Shown: positions 1 to 9,510, counted from the first letter of the stretch. The stretch is 64,000 nt of DNA from Gemmatimonadales bacterium UBA7889 (GCA_002501085.1 DLRL01000019.1:45666-109665), one strand, 5' to 3'. A program made the numbers and translations. The notes: generated by a model from the sequence alone, not told the origin.

Positions 1-1
1 T

Positions 2-1891
2 CGCCGGCTCTTCTTAATCTTACTATTTATGGGGATTGGACCCTCGGTCAAATGCCAAGACGTCGATTGGCCAGTCTACGGGGGTGATCCCGGGGGAATG
101 AAGTACTCCGCGCTAACGCAGATCGACCGGGAGAGCGTCACTGGCCTCGAGGTCGCCTGGACCTGGGATGCAAAAGAGCAGCCAGTGGCGGGTTCCAGTT
201 TGGCATTCAGGGGTGAACGTGTCCGACCTGGACGCTTCGAAGCCACTCCCATCGTCATCAACGACACTATGTATGTGAGTACACCGTATAGTCGTGTCGT
301 CGCTCTCAATGCACGCACTGGGGAAGAGTACTGGAGCTACGACCCGCGTGCGTACAGCTGGGGACAGTTGCCTCGTAACTGCGGCTTCTGCCACCGTGGC
401 GTCGCGATGTGGAGCGACGGAAATCAGAGGCGGATTTTCATCAATAGTCGTTGGCACTTGATCGCATTGGATGCGGCAACGGGACAGCCAATTGAATCTT
501 TCGGAGTAGGCGGGAAGATTGATCTCACTGAAGGGCTAATCTGGGAAATCAACAAACTCCACTACACGAATACCTCACCCCCAGTCATCTGGAATGACCT
601 AGTCATCCTCGGAAGCGGGATGCCGGATGATCGGGTATATCGCCGTAACCCTCCAGGGGACATTCAGGCGTTCGATGTACGGACAGGCACACAAGTCTGG
701 TCTTTCCACACGATTCCACAGCCCGGTGAATTGGGCAATGACACCTGGGAGGACGAATCCTGGTCTTACACGGGCTCCACAAACGTATGGGCCCCCTTCA
801 CGGTCGATAGAGAACGCGGCCTCGTGTACCTACCCGTTGGTACTCCCAATGGTGACTACTACGGCGGGCACCGAAAGGGCTACAACCTATTTGCAGAGTC
901 TCTCTTATGCTTAGACGCCCGAACCGGTGAGCGTGTCTGGCACTTTCAGACCGTACATCACGGGATCTGGGACTATGACCCACCAGCCCCCCCGAATCTT
1001 GTAACGATAGAAGTGGATGGCCATGTCATCGATGCGGTAGCTCTAATTACCAAATCTGGCTTCACGTTTGTCTTCGATCGGGTGACAGGGGAGCCTGTGT
1101 GGCCAATCGAAGAACGTCAGGTCTCCGTAAGTGACGTGCCTGGTGAGCGCACTGCCCCTGCGCAGCCCTTCCCGACTAAGCCCGCTCCGTTCGCTAGGCA
1201 GGGTTTCACACTAGATGATGTGATCGACTTCACTCCGGAAATAAAAGCGGAAGCGATAGAACTGCTTGGGTCTTACCGCCTAGGCCCACTCTTCACACCT
1301 CCATCTTTGGAGGGAACGGTTACAATGCCCAGTGCAACTGGGGCAGCAGGCTGGGGCGGAGCAGCATTCGATCCTAGGACGAATGTGCTCTATATCCCGA
1401 GTAAGGATCGCCCACTAGTCCATCAACTGGTAGAACCTGAGCCAGGTACTGCAGATGCAAACTATGTGCAACGTTTACGGGGACTAACGGTCTCGGGACT
1501 TCCGATCCTAAAACCTCCTTACGGCACACTTACAGCGATCGATTTGAATTCTGGCGAGCACCTATGGCAGGTTCCACTCGGTGATCAGCCAGGAATCCGA
1601 AACCACCCTATGCTCGCCGGTCTGAAGTTGCCCCAATTGGGGCGCATGGGTAACGCCGGTCCCCTCATCACAGCTGGGGGACTTGTTTTCCTGAGTGGGT
1701 ATAACCCCCAACTCTACGCAGTGCATAGTGGCACAGGTGAAACCATTTGGGAGGGTGACCTCCTAGGCAATGAAGGCACAGCGAACCCGATGACATATGA
1801 AACAAGCAATGGGAAACAATTCATCGTGATTGGCGTAACCGGCTCCAACTCAGACCGAGGCCTCATAGCGTTTGCTCTACCAAACGAATAG
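2..1891 (+). CDS. PQQ-dependent dehydrogenase (quinoprotein), 5' end cut by window
   Basis: Periplasmic quinoprotein alcohol/sugar-type dehydrogenase with an eight-bladed propeller; it oxidises a substrate with PQQ and passes electrons to a separate acceptor. The reading frame stays open to base 2. The residues before the internal ATG at 29 (RRLFLILLF, then MGIGPSVKCQ) form a signal-peptide core, so the true start lies just outside the window. Blade signatures are WPVYGGDPGGMKYSAL near the N-terminus, ALNARTGEEYWSYDP, YLPVGTPNGDYYGGHR, the catalytic-region GIWDYDPPAPPN, and AIDLNSGEHLWQVPLG near the end. There is no C-terminal cytochrome domain. A CxxCH motif sits inside the propeller at bases 380-394, next to the conserved RGVA. 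The gene at 14226 is a paralogue lacking that motif. The substrate cannot be told from the sequence. Family assignment is secure. Confidence 0.9.
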   Translation, partial: RRLFLILLFMGIGPSVKCQDVDWPVYGGDPGGMKYSALTQIDRESVTGLEVAWTWDAKEQPVAGSSLAFRGERVRPGRFEATPIVINDTMYVSTPYSRVVALNARTGEEYWSYDPRAYSWGQLPRNCGFCHRGVAMWSDGNQRRIFINSRWHLIALDAATGQPIESFGVGGKIDLTEGLIWEINKLHYTNTSPPVIWNDLVILGSGMPDDRVYRRNPPGDIQAFDVRTGTQVWSFHTIPQPGELGNDTWEDESWSYTGSTNVWAPFTVDRERGLVYLPVGTPNGDYYGGHRKGYNLFAESLLCLDARTGERVWHFQTVHHGIWDYDPPAPPNLVTIEVDGHVIDAVALITKSGFTFVFDRVTGEPVWPIEERQVSVSDVPGERTAPAQPFPTKPAPFARQGFTLDDVIDFTPEIKAEAIELLGSYRLGPLFTPPSLEGTVTMPSATGAAGWGGAAFDPRTNVLYIPSKDRPLVHQLVEPEPGTADANYVQRLRGLTVSGLPILKPPYGTLTAIDLNSGEHLWQVPLGDQPGIRNHPMLAGLKLPQLGRMGNAGPLITAGGLVFLSGYNPQLYAVHSGTGETIWEGDLLGNEGTANPMTYETSNGKQFIVIGVTGSNSDRGLIAFALPNE

Positions 1892-1922
1892 CACTCGTGG
1901 CTAGCTACACGGACAAAGACTC

Positions 1923-3275
1923 CTACCTGCCGCCACCGCCGCCACCACCACCACGGTACGCCGCCATCGCAGCTGCACCTCCTGCTCCACGGAACCTGTT
2001 GTTTACAACATTATTGAAGATCGAGCCGAATTGAACTGAAAACCCTACAGTGAGCCCATAGTTGAAGTCTGTGGCTCTCGTGCGAAGTCTCAGGAGGGCT
2101 TCCTCGTCTGTCACGCCACCAGCAGATAAATAAATCTGATCGTCGACCCAACCGATATCCCCACGAGCGTTTACACTGAACCCTCTCACAATCCTAAAGT
2201 CCACATCGCCACGGAGTGAAACGTTGTGACGGTCAATATCGTGAAGGTAGTGCGATGCTCGAACGGTGATTCCGGCATCACCCCAAGGCTGGCGCTGGGA
2301 GAGTTCGATCTCCAAAGAGTGTTCCCACTTGGTCTCTTCTAATTGTCCGAATACGGTCTCCTCGATGTAGTCCCGGTACGCGGGACCAATATTATAGAAG
2401 ACGGTTAGCGACCGCCTGGTCGCTTCATCATAGGGGAAGAAACTGTACTCAATTGCAGGTGTTAGTTCAGCCCTGAAGTTTTGGTTGGAACGGGTTGAGC
2501 GAGATACTTGGCTCAGGGCACCAATCGACCAATTCTCACTCAGTGCATACGTGATCATTTGGCTGAGATTCCAGTCTGTACGCTGATCAGTGAACGTCCC
2601 ATCCTCTAACTCAAACTCAACCCGGTTAAGATTAGCATATCCGAAGAAATTGATCTTCCATGTAGGCGATACGCGGGATGCGGAGAGGCTAGTGTTCAGC
2701 CGGACGCTCGAACGAGTTTCCTCCCCATCTAGGTTGCCACTCCCGTTGAAACGGAAAAACCAGAGGTTCCACGGGTCATCTATTTCTCCCTGCGATACCA
2801 AGCGCGCGCCCACCGGACCTTCAGATGTAATGTCGGAACCCTGGAGTGTGACAATCCCCCGAAACCCAGACTGATTTGCGAAGTTTGCAAGACTAATACC
2901 TAGCGCATGTGTAATCCCATCCAGCCGTTCTCGGTCAGTATCCGTGGATAATGCTTGAAAAAGGCTTCTGTCCTCATATCCGCCATATTCACCATAGCCG
3001 ATCAAGTCGACCTGGTATTCACGACCGCCGGAACCCGTGGTCAGGCTGGTCATGATGACATGAACATCTGCAACCTCACGATCCCGAACCCAATTCACCC
3101 AGGTGATCTCGGTACGGTAGTACTCAGAGTTGCAGTCTCTGCCGTCACAATCGAAGAATACATTGGGTCGAGGATCTGAGGCCTCGCCTTCCACTTGTTG
3201 GGTAGAGATAGGAGCCGCTATCAGTACAACCCATAAAAGCCCCAAGATTCCGCTGCATTTATGGCTAAGTGGCAT
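1923..3275 (-). CDS. Outer-membrane beta-barrel-like protein with Gly-rich tail
   Basis: Not recognised as a named family. The start at 3275 (MPLSHKCSGILGLLW) gives a clean signal peptide ending near STQQ; the frame extends 29 codons further upstream without signal-like character. The mature part has many alternating polar/aromatic strands (for example LNTSLSASRVSPTWKINFFGY and WSIGALSQVSRSTRS), typical of an outer-membrane barrel measured strand by strand. The N-terminal part contains FFDCDGRDCNSEYYRTEITW, with two cysteines that could form a disulphide. The last ~25 residues are Gly/Ala-rich and end in eight glycines and an arginine, encoded by a CCG/CCA-type trinucleotide run. It lies downstream of the amidase at 3365 on the same strand. 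Function unknown; an outer-membrane role is inference. Confidence 0.72.
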   Translation of the reverse strand: MPLSHKCSGILGLLWVVLIAAPISTQQVEGEASDPRPNVFFDCDGRDCNSEYYRTEITWVNWVRDREVADVHVIMTSLTTGSGGREYQVDLIGYGEYGGYEDRSLFQALSTDTDRERLDGITHALGISLANFANQSGFRGIVTLQGSDITSEGPVGARLVSQGEIDDPWNLWFFRFNGSGNLDGEETRSSVRLNTSLSASRVSPTWKINFFGYANLNRVEFELEDGTFTDQRTDWNLSQMITYALSENWSIGALSQVSRSTRSNQNFRAELTPAIEYSFFPYDEATRRSLTVFYNIGPAYRDYIEETVFGQLEETKWEHSLEIELSQRQPWGDAGITVRASHYLHDIDRHNVSLRGDVDFRIVRGFSVNARGDIGWVDDQIYLSAGGVTDEEALLRLRTRATDFNYGLTVGFSVQFGSIFNNVVNNRFRGAGGAAAMAAYRGGGGGGGGR

Positions 3276-3364
3276 CGTTGCCTTGTATCTAGTCGGGACA
3301 AGTGCGAGTAGGGCGTTACCAAAACCGAGACACCCGAGTGGCTCAGTTAGTTGAAACCCCAAAC

Positions 3365-4981
3365 TCAGTTGCTGCCCTGATCCATCAGTTCGGGAGCACG
3401 GCGAGACATGACTGCCTGTTCAAAAATATAGGCATAACCGAGTAAATCACCCTCAGTCCACATGTCCCCGATGAAAGCTAATACGAACGGCGTATTATCC
3501 TCATAGTATGCATACGGGACAGTCACAACTGGGACCCCAAAGTCATTGATAATGTTACTCGGCAACTCTGGCCAATTATTCGGGTTGTAATCCGGACGGT
3601 CTGGATCTTCGACTAGATCCCGGTTAGGTGCACCCGCCTGGGGGAAAAAAAGAGCATCGAGTTCATAGTCCGCCATTACACTGCGGAAGAGTTCTCTGAT
3701 CTCCATGCGCCAAGACTGAAATGCGTCACCCTCCTCTGTAGCACCGGGTCTAGCGGGTGGAGTACGCCTTCTTTCACCCTGCCCACCACGTCCTCTGCCA
3801 CCACGACCGAATAACTCTCCCGACAGTTCCTCCCATTCTTCTATACTGTGAAATGCTGCATCCGAGCCAAGGCCTTGGAGGTAGATCTGCCTGTCGTATG
3901 CCCCCTGCGATGGGACGCCCGGTCGCTCGCCGTAGAGCTCTATAAAGGCTGACCCTGCAAATGGATCTTCGATGACCACTGCCCCAAGGTCTGTGAGGGT
4001 AGAAATGGCCTCCCGATAAACTGTCTCAGTTTTAGGGTCCAAGGGGAGCCAGCGCTCTCGCCAACCCGACCCAACAAGACCAAAACGCTTCCCTTCAATG
4101 GCTGCTTCAGCAAGAGCACTCGCATATCCGTTTTCTGGGATGTGATCCACCGCGGCGAATGTCGCGAAATCATCTGTTGTCGGACCGGCAATGATATCTA
4201 GGGTCACAGCTGCGTCGTATACATTTTTTGCCATCGGCCCAACCACATCGACGTAACTCCCGTTGATCGGGTAGACACCTTCTAGTGGAACAAGCCCATA
4301 TGTTGGTTTTACGCCCACTAATGCTTGAGCGGATGAGGGATTCTGTATCGATCCTCCGGTCTCAGTCCCCAACCCCAGCACAGCAAAGCTTGCATTGACC
4401 GCGGTAGCGGTGCCTCCGCTAGAGCCACCTGGAGCCTTGGTAACGTTGTAGGGGTTAAGGGTGACACCAGCGACAGAGCTGTTTGTGCGTGTCCCGTGTC
4501 CCGCAAAATCAGGAAGATTTGTCTTGCCAAGAATAATCGCCCCAGCATCACGCAGTCGCTCTACAGCGGCGGCATCGTCGCTAGGAATCATATCGATTCC
4601 GCCCATTGCGGTACTGAAACCCCAGAACCCCGCGGTCGTCACGAGCCCGCTGTAATCCATGTTGTCCTTAATGACAACCGGAACTCCATGGAGTGGGCCC
4701 CTTGGGCCAGAAGAGCGATACTCTTCGTCGAGACGCGCTGCTATGTCTAAAGCCTCGGGGTTCATCGATATGAACGCATTATAGTAGTCCTCGTAGCGAT
4801 CGATACGCTCGAGAAACGCCTTGGTCAGGTCCACAGATGTGTACTCCCCAGCGGCGTAAGCTTCCTGGATCGCCTCCGTGGTCAGTTCGACCAAATCAAT
4901 ACCCTGACCAACCAGCATCCCCGGCCTAAGTAGAGCTAGTAGAACCGAAGCTATGCTAACAAACGACGGTGAGTTCATCAT
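3365..4981 (-). CDS. Secreted amidase (amidase signature family)
   Basis: Hydrolyses an amide bond through the Ser-cisSer-Lys triad. With the start at 4981 the triad is Lys105 in VVIKDN, cis-Ser187 in APGGSSGG and nucleophile Ser211 in TETGGSI; the 24-residue spacing of the two serines matches the family. The N-terminus (NSPSFVSIASVLLALLRPG) is a signal peptide, so the enzyme is exported, unlike GatA, which is cytoplasmic. A GTG three codons upstream (4990) is an alternative start; neither has a strong ribosome site. The segment GRGGRGRGGQGERRRTPPARP around residue 400 is a low-complexity insertion. The M20-type amidohydrolase at 5009 lies 27 nt upstream on the same strand, so the two are probably co-transcribed. 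The same pairing recurs at 7870/9566. The substrate is unknown. Confidence 0.92.
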   Translation of the reverse strand: MMNSPSFVSIASVLLALLRPGMLVGQGIDLVELTTEAIQEAYAAGEYTSVDLTKAFLERIDRYEDYYNAFISMNPEALDIAARLDEEYRSSGPRGPLHGVPVVIKDNMDYSGLVTTAGFWGFSTAMGGIDMIPSDDAAAVERLRDAGAIILGKTNLPDFAGHGTRTNSSVAGVTLNPYNVTKAPGGSSGGTATAVNASFAVLGLGTETGGSIQNPSSAQALVGVKPTYGLVPLEGVYPINGSYVDVVGPMAKNVYDAAVTLDIIAGPTTDDFATFAAVDHIPENGYASALAEAAIEGKRFGLVGSGWRERWLPLDPKTETVYREAISTLTDLGAVVIEDPFAGSAFIELYGERPGVPSQGAYDRQIYLQGLGSDAAFHSIEEWEELSGELFGRGGRGRGGQGERRRTPPARPGATEEGDAFQSWRMEIRELFRSVMADYELDALFFPQAGAPNRDLVEDPDRPDYNPNNWPELPSNIINDFGVPVVTVPYAYYEDNTPFVLAFIGDMWTEGDLLGYAYIFEQAVMSRRAPELMDQGSN

Positions 4982-5008
4982 CAGATGCACGGTGTAAAAT
5001 CCGACCCG

Positions 5009-6655
5009 TCAAGAACCACCGGGTACGCTGCCCACAGGTACATCCTCTTCAGAGATCGGCCGCGTGCGGATCGTTGGATACTCAATTCCGAGTTGTTCCA
5101 GATACGTACTAAAGCGATTCGAATCGTAGTAATAAGGCCGCATTTCCGGCCGCCATCGTGCCATGATCTCTTCATTGAGCCAGATCGCTGGCTGGTCTGT
5201 TGGTGATATGAATGGCGTGTAGACGGTCTCTGCAGTTTGGACGTCGTTGAAGTAAGTCCATGCCGCCTCAACCGTCTCACCGTCTAGGAAGAGGTCTAGA
5301 AGTGTACGCGCCTGAACCCTAGCCCCTGCGACCGCACCCTTGTGAGCAATCGGAGTCGCCATCGCGATTCCATTTGCCCAGTTATGTCCTGGGCCGCCAG
5401 ACATATTGGATGGATAACTCAACGTGACGGTCGGCATGTTCCACGAAACATCTCCGATATCATCGGATCCACCACCAAGGGATTGAGAAAGATCAACCGG
5501 CCCCCGTAAAGCACGAATGGAGTCAGCCAAGCCAGTTACATCTACACCCATCTCTCTCTGGAACGCTTCCGCAAACCGGACATCATCCTCACTCCAGTCC
5601 GGCAGTCCAACCGCTTGAATGTTCGAGTAAGTGACCTCAGCAACGGGCTTGCTGAAGTGGCGTCCCCAAGCTGCTCCCACCGTCATGATCGTATCGACTT
5701 CTGTGCCAGTCATCAGGGCAGCACCCTCAGCCATCAGGACCGCAGCATCGTACTGCTCTTTTGTGAGCTCATAATCACGCTCTCGGAAATAGAACCAGAT
5801 TGTAGCAGTCTGAGGAACCACATTCGGCTGATCCCCACCCTCAACTATGATATAGTGCGACCTAGCTGCAGGTCTCAGGTGTTCCCGCTTGAACTCCCAA
5901 CCTTGGGCCATAAGCATAATTGCGTCGAGTGCTGACCGGCCTCGCCAGGGTGACCCTGCTGAGTGCGCAGTCTCGCCTGTGAAGCGGAACTGGACGGACC
6001 AGAGGGCATTACCGCCTCCCTGACCCCAGGAAACACCAAAATTATTACCAACGTGAGTGAAAAGGTTTACGTCTACATCTTCGAAGACCCCTTCCCTAAC
6101 GAAGTAAGCCTTTGAAGCAACCTGCTCCTCAGCAACACCAGGCCAGATCAGAAGAGTCCCATTTACTCCTTCGCGTTCCATGAGTTCTTTAACCACGATT
6201 GCCGCGACAATATTCACAGCCTGACCAGAGTTGTGGCCCTCACCATGTCCAGGTGCCATCGACAAAATCGGATCACGATACGCAACGCCAGGCTTCTGGT
6301 TGGACTGAGGGATTCCATCAACATCAGAACCCAAAGCAATCACCGGTTCACCTGAGCCGTTTGACCACGTCGCCGTCCAGGCGCTTGGCATCCCCGCAAC
6401 TCCCAACTCAATATCGAAACCTTCTTCCTCTAGGAGCCCTGTGAGGTACCGCTGAGTCTCGAACTCCTGCATCCCAAGCTCACCAAAAGAGAACAGGTGA
6501 TCGACAATCTCCTGAGCAAGCTTCGCCCGATCGCGAATCATCTGCTCTGCCTCTGCCTTAAGGTCCTCGAGTCTTGAGTCCTGTTGAGCCACGAGATTCG
6601 GCACGAGCGTTAAAGCTGCAATCATTACTGCCAACAGAAGAGATACGTGACGCAT
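5009..6655 (-). CDS. Secreted M20-type amidohydrolase (AbgB-like), copy 1
   Basis: Metal-dependent amidohydrolase related to p-aminobenzoyl-glutamate hydrolase subunit B. The start at 6655 (MRHVSLLLAVMIAALTLVPN) gives a signal peptide and is preceded by GGAG at about 9 nt. Family features in order: DxDGIPQ (GSDVDGIPQSNQKPG), the metal-binding block APGHGEGHNSGQ, WPGVAEEQ with the paired glutamates, the dimerisation-domain ETAHSAGSPWRGRSALDA, and GGPGHNWANG near the end. The metal block reads GHGEGH, where related enzymes have GHxCGH. The protein is strikingly similar along its whole length to the copy at 9566, indicating tandem duplication together with the neighbouring amidase. It is divergent from the deacetylase-fold gene at 6776, with a shared 120-bp promoter gap. 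Exact substrate unknown. Confidence 0.92.
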   Translation of the reverse strand: MRHVSLLLAVMIAALTLVPNLVAQQDSRLEDLKAEAEQMIRDRAKLAQEIVDHLFSFGELGMQEFETQRYLTGLLEEEGFDIELGVAGMPSAWTATWSNGSGEPVIALGSDVDGIPQSNQKPGVAYRDPILSMAPGHGEGHNSGQAVNIVAAIVVKELMEREGVNGTLLIWPGVAEEQVASKAYFVREGVFEDVDVNLFTHVGNNFGVSWGQGGGNALWSVQFRFTGETAHSAGSPWRGRSALDAIMLMAQGWEFKREHLRPAARSHYIIVEGGDQPNVVPQTATIWFYFRERDYELTKEQYDAAVLMAEGAALMTGTEVDTIMTVGAAWGRHFSKPVAEVTYSNIQAVGLPDWSEDDVRFAEAFQREMGVDVTGLADSIRALRGPVDLSQSLGGGSDDIGDVSWNMPTVTLSYPSNMSGGPGHNWANGIAMATPIAHKGAVAGARVQARTLLDLFLDGETVEAAWTYFNDVQTAETVYTPFISPTDQPAIWLNEEIMARWRPEMRPYYYDSNRFSTYLEQLGIEYPTIRTRPISEEDVPVGSVPGGS

Positions 6656-6775
6656 GGAATTTGTTCTCCGGTGAGTCCTGGGTTCCAAGGGAGCGATACG
6701 AATGCCATCCTCGCTTGTCTTGGGCAAGTGGCCACGAGAAGATTGCTAGGCTTTTCCTCGTACGGAGCTACATCT

Positions 6776-7792
6776 ATGACTAGAACCCGGAGAGTATTTC
6801 TCAGCGACTTGACGAAGAGCCTATTGGCCGTAGGAGCAATGCCTAACCCATTCGTGAGCAGTACTGTCTCGCCAAGCCAGACGGGTACAGGGCTCATCAC
6901 AGATCCGAGGTACCTTGAGCACGAGTTACCTGATCGTGCCGGCGAGCCACACCCAGAGCGGCCATTACGATTGATCCGAATTGCACAAGCTTTTGCCGAG
7001 CGCGGCCTCGACTCAGACTTGACCAAGCTACAACTGCATTCTGATGCGATGCCCTTCATTCGCAGTCACCATACCCCAGAGCATGTGGATGCCGTTCGGG
7101 AAATCGAAGTGACAGGTGAAATTGCAGAACTTGCTGTATCAGGAGCCTTAGGCGCGATTGACGCTGTGGCAAATGGACAGGTGCGTAATGCGTTTTGTGC
7201 TCTCAGGCCTCCGGGGCATCACGCTAACAATACTGGACAGGAAGAGGGTTTTTGTTTTTACAGCAACGCGGCAGTCGCTGCTAGGTACGCGCAACTCAGG
7301 CACGGTTTTGAAAAGATCTTGATCGTTGACTGGGACTACCATCATGGAAACGCAACCCAAAATGCGTTCTACGATGACCCCAGCGTGCTCTTTTTTTCAG
7401 CTCATGACTGGCAAGCATATCCCGGCACAGGAGACCCCTCACTCCGTGGAGATGGAGAAGGTTCAGGACTCAACCTGAATGTTCACCTGGATTGCGGATC
7501 AAAGGATATCGATATGCTCAGGCATTGGGACAATGTGCTGTTGCCGGCCGTAAGCAACTTCCAACCGGACTTCGTCATTGTGTCCGCGGGTTTCGACAGT
7601 CGTATGGATGACCTACTTGGCTGCTTCGACCTTACTGACGATGTATTTCGGCGCATGACACGAACTACAATGGATATAGCCAATGACTACTGCGGTGGAC
7701 GTCTGGTCTCGCTACTAGAGGGTGGTTACAACGTAGACGGAACAGCGATTGCCGCAGCGGCACACGTTGAGACGCTACTCGACGGCCTATAA
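6776..7792 (+). CDS. Histone deacetylase-fold deacetylase with Tat-type signal
   Basis: Zn-dependent deacetylase of the HDAC / acetylpolyamine amidohydrolase superfamily. Visible motifs are RPPGHHANN (catalytic His pair, about residue 147), VDWDYHHGNATQ (Zn Asp and His, about 185), SAGFDSRMDDLLG (second Zn Asp, about 272), and LEGGYN (transition-state Tyr). The start at 6776 was chosen because MTRTRRVFLSDLTKSLLAVGA reads as a twin-arginine signal and CGGAG lies 9 nt upstream. A start at 6647 would run into the divergent gene's leader. Export would be unusual: most bacterial members are cytoplasmic and act on acetylated polyamines or acetoin-pathway proteins. Surrounded by secreted amidases and amidohydrolases, it probably deacylates an extracellular N-acyl compound; this is inference. 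Confidence 0.9.
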   Translation: MTRTRRVFLSDLTKSLLAVGAMPNPFVSSTVSPSQTGTGLITDPRYLEHELPDRAGEPHPERPLRLIRIAQAFAERGLDSDLTKLQLHSDAMPFIRSHHTPEHVDAVREIEVTGEIAELAVSGALGAIDAVANGQVRNAFCALRPPGHHANNTGQEEGFCFYSNAAVAARYAQLRHGFEKILIVDWDYHHGNATQNAFYDDPSVLFFSAHDWQAYPGTGDPSLRGDGEGSGLNLNVHLDCGSKDIDMLRHWDNVLLPAVSNFQPDFVIVSAGFDSRMDDLLGCFDLTDDVFRRMTRTTMDIANDYCGGRLVSLLEGGYNVDGTAIAAAAHVETLLDGL

Positions 7793-7828
7793 CTCAAACA
7801 CCTGGCTCACTCGGTGGGAATACTATAA

Positions 7829-7862
7829 CGGGGTGCCGCAGCCCTATGCTCGCGGCACCCCG
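7829..7862. terminator. Bidirectional terminator-like hairpin, 11-bp stem
   Basis: Perfect stem CGGGGTGCCGC (7829-7839) with GCGGCACCCCG (7852-7862) and a 12-nt loop. It sits between the convergent genes ending at 7792 and 7870. Neither strand has a T-run after the stem, so it is not a textbook intrinsic terminator. Confidence 0.75.
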
Positions 7863-7869
7863 CAACAGC

Positions 7870-9510
7870 CTACATATCTGGAAGAGTCGGCCTTCTCAGA
7901 TGCCAATCGGTCACGGACTGGAAAGCATGTGCCACATTAAGAATCTTATCGTCAGCAAATAGATCGCCCACAATCGTAGTCGTGAGCGGCATCGTGGTTG
8001 GTGTCTCAGAATCGGGATTACGCACCCCAAAATCATACTGAACGATAGTTGCGGGGTGTCCGGTATCATTCGTCAGGCCTACTTCCCCGGAACCACTCAC
8101 AAACATATCGAACCCATCCATAGCCTCTTGCATTCTTTTCATGAAGATGAGGCGCCGTCTCTGGCCGTTGACATAGTCCATCGCTCGCGCATCCCGACCG
8201 CGACGGAAACGGCCTCTGCGCCGAGCCTCGCCCTCTTCGAGGTCCTGGGGGATCGGTTCTGGCTCAACCCCACCCGGCGCTACGTGATAGTCGAATGCTG
8301 CCGCCGAATCCGCGCCGAGTTGGTCAGATCGGAATTCGGGGAGCTCATTCATCTCTTTGAGGTTTGCACCTAAGTCTGAGAGTTTTTCGAGGAAAGACTC
8401 AGGGGCGTCGTCTGTGAACCCAATGCGGTATGACCCCACATCCGGCCTCCGGTCGAATATGAACGGAGCAGTGATCGTCGCAGGATCTTGCTCACTCGCT
8501 CCATGAATCTCATTGAAGACCAGTGCACAGTCCTCGATGGTGCGACACATCGGGCCTGCCTTGTCCATGCTCCACGAAAGGACCATACCACCGTATCTGC
8601 TCACCCTGCCGAAGGTTGGTCGAAGCGCGCTGAGACCGTTACGCCGGGAAGGTGAGACGATCGACCCCCGGGTCTCGGTGCCAATTGAAAATGCAACACA
8701 ACCCGCTGCAGTTGCCGAACCAGGGCCGGCAGAAGAGCCGCTCGAGCCTTCTTGGACATTCCAGGGGTTCTTTGTCCGACCTCTGAACCAACGGTCACCA
8801 CTAGCGAATTCGCCTGTTGCTAGCTTCGCAATCAATACGGCACCTGCCTCTCGTAGTCGGACCACAAGCTCGGCATCTTCGTTGATTACTTGGTTTTCGA
8901 ACTCGGCCGAGCCCCATGTAGTACGAGCTCCTGTGACTGAAAAGAGGTCCTTTACACCGTACGGGATCCCGTGAAGTGGCCCTCTCCAGTTTCCGCTGCG
9001 GAGGTCTATGTCTGCCTGTTGGGCCTCTTCACGAGCGCGATCCTCAAGAATCGTCACTGCACATAGTAGAATTGGATCGTAACGCTTGATTCTGTCGAGA
9101 TAGATTTCTGTAAGGTCGACGGATGAGATTCGGCGCGAGCGTACCAGTGCAGACAGTCGATGTACCGGGAGAAATGCAATATCCTCCTCATTTGTTGGCA
9201 CGGCACCTCGCCACGGGCGAACACGGATAGCTGGCCGGTCGAACATCCTTGGACCGTGCTCTCGCCATAGTTTTTCCATTAGGGATCCCGTACCACCGGG
9301 ATATGCTTGGAAAACCAATGCCGGGTGCTCGCCTTGGCCCAGTTGAATCGGTGAAGCTGCTTCCTGCTCTTGTTCGATCCATCTAGGAAACGCGGGATCT
9401 GTCGCCTCAAGAGCCAGCGGGTGTACTGCGCCCGCAGCCGCGGCTGCCGCGGCTGCCATGAGAAAATCACGACGCTCTATACCGTTTCGTTTCTCGTTCT
9501 TCTCTCCCAT
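7870..9510 (-). CDS. Tat-exported amidase (amidase signature family)
   Basis: Second amidase-signature enzyme of the cluster. The start at 9510 (MGEKNEKRNGIERRDFLMAA) was chosen because AGGAGG lies 6 nt upstream. The RRDFL plus an eight-alanine hydrophobic stretch is a twin-arginine signal, whereas the amidase at 3365 has a Sec-type signal. The triad is Lys187 in PYGVKDLF, cis-Ser259 in GSSGSSAG and Ser283 in TETRGSI, spacing 24 as in the family. About 110 residues precede the catalytic core, including a conserved-looking ADDIAF-like region (EEDIAFLPVHRLSALVRSR). A charged low-complexity stretch (EEGEARRRGRFRRGRD) occurs near residue 415. The M20 amidohydrolase at 9566 is 55 nt upstream on the same strand, repeating the amidase/M20 pairing at 3365/5009. 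Substrate unknown. Confidence 0.92.
   Translation of the reverse strand: MGEKNEKRNGIERRDFLMAAAAAAAAGAVHPLALEATDPAFPRWIEQEQEAASPIQLGQGEHPALVFQAYPGGTGSLMEKLWREHGPRMFDRPAIRVRPWRGAVPTNEEDIAFLPVHRLSALVRSRRISSVDLTEIYLDRIKRYDPILLCAVTILEDRAREEAQQADIDLRSGNWRGPLHGIPYGVKDLFSVTGARTTWGSAEFENQVINEDAELVVRLREAGAVLIAKLATGEFASGDRWFRGRTKNPWNVQEGSSGSSAGPGSATAAGCVAFSIGTETRGSIVSPSRRNGLSALRPTFGRVSRYGGMVLSWSMDKAGPMCRTIEDCALVFNEIHGASEQDPATITAPFIFDRRPDVGSYRIGFTDDAPESFLEKLSDLGANLKEMNELPEFRSDQLGADSAAAFDYHVAPGGVEPEPIPQDLEEGEARRRGRFRRGRDARAMDYVNGQRRRLIFMKRMQEAMDGFDMFVSGSGEVGLTNDTGHPATIVQYDFGVRNPDSETPTTMPLTTTIVGDLFADDKILNVAHAFQSVTDWHLRRPTLPDM

Noticed and set aside
29..1891. ATG at 29 as the true start of the first dehydrogenase
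   Set aside because: The upstream open frame to base 2 encodes the hydrophobic core of a signal peptide, so this ATG is internal.
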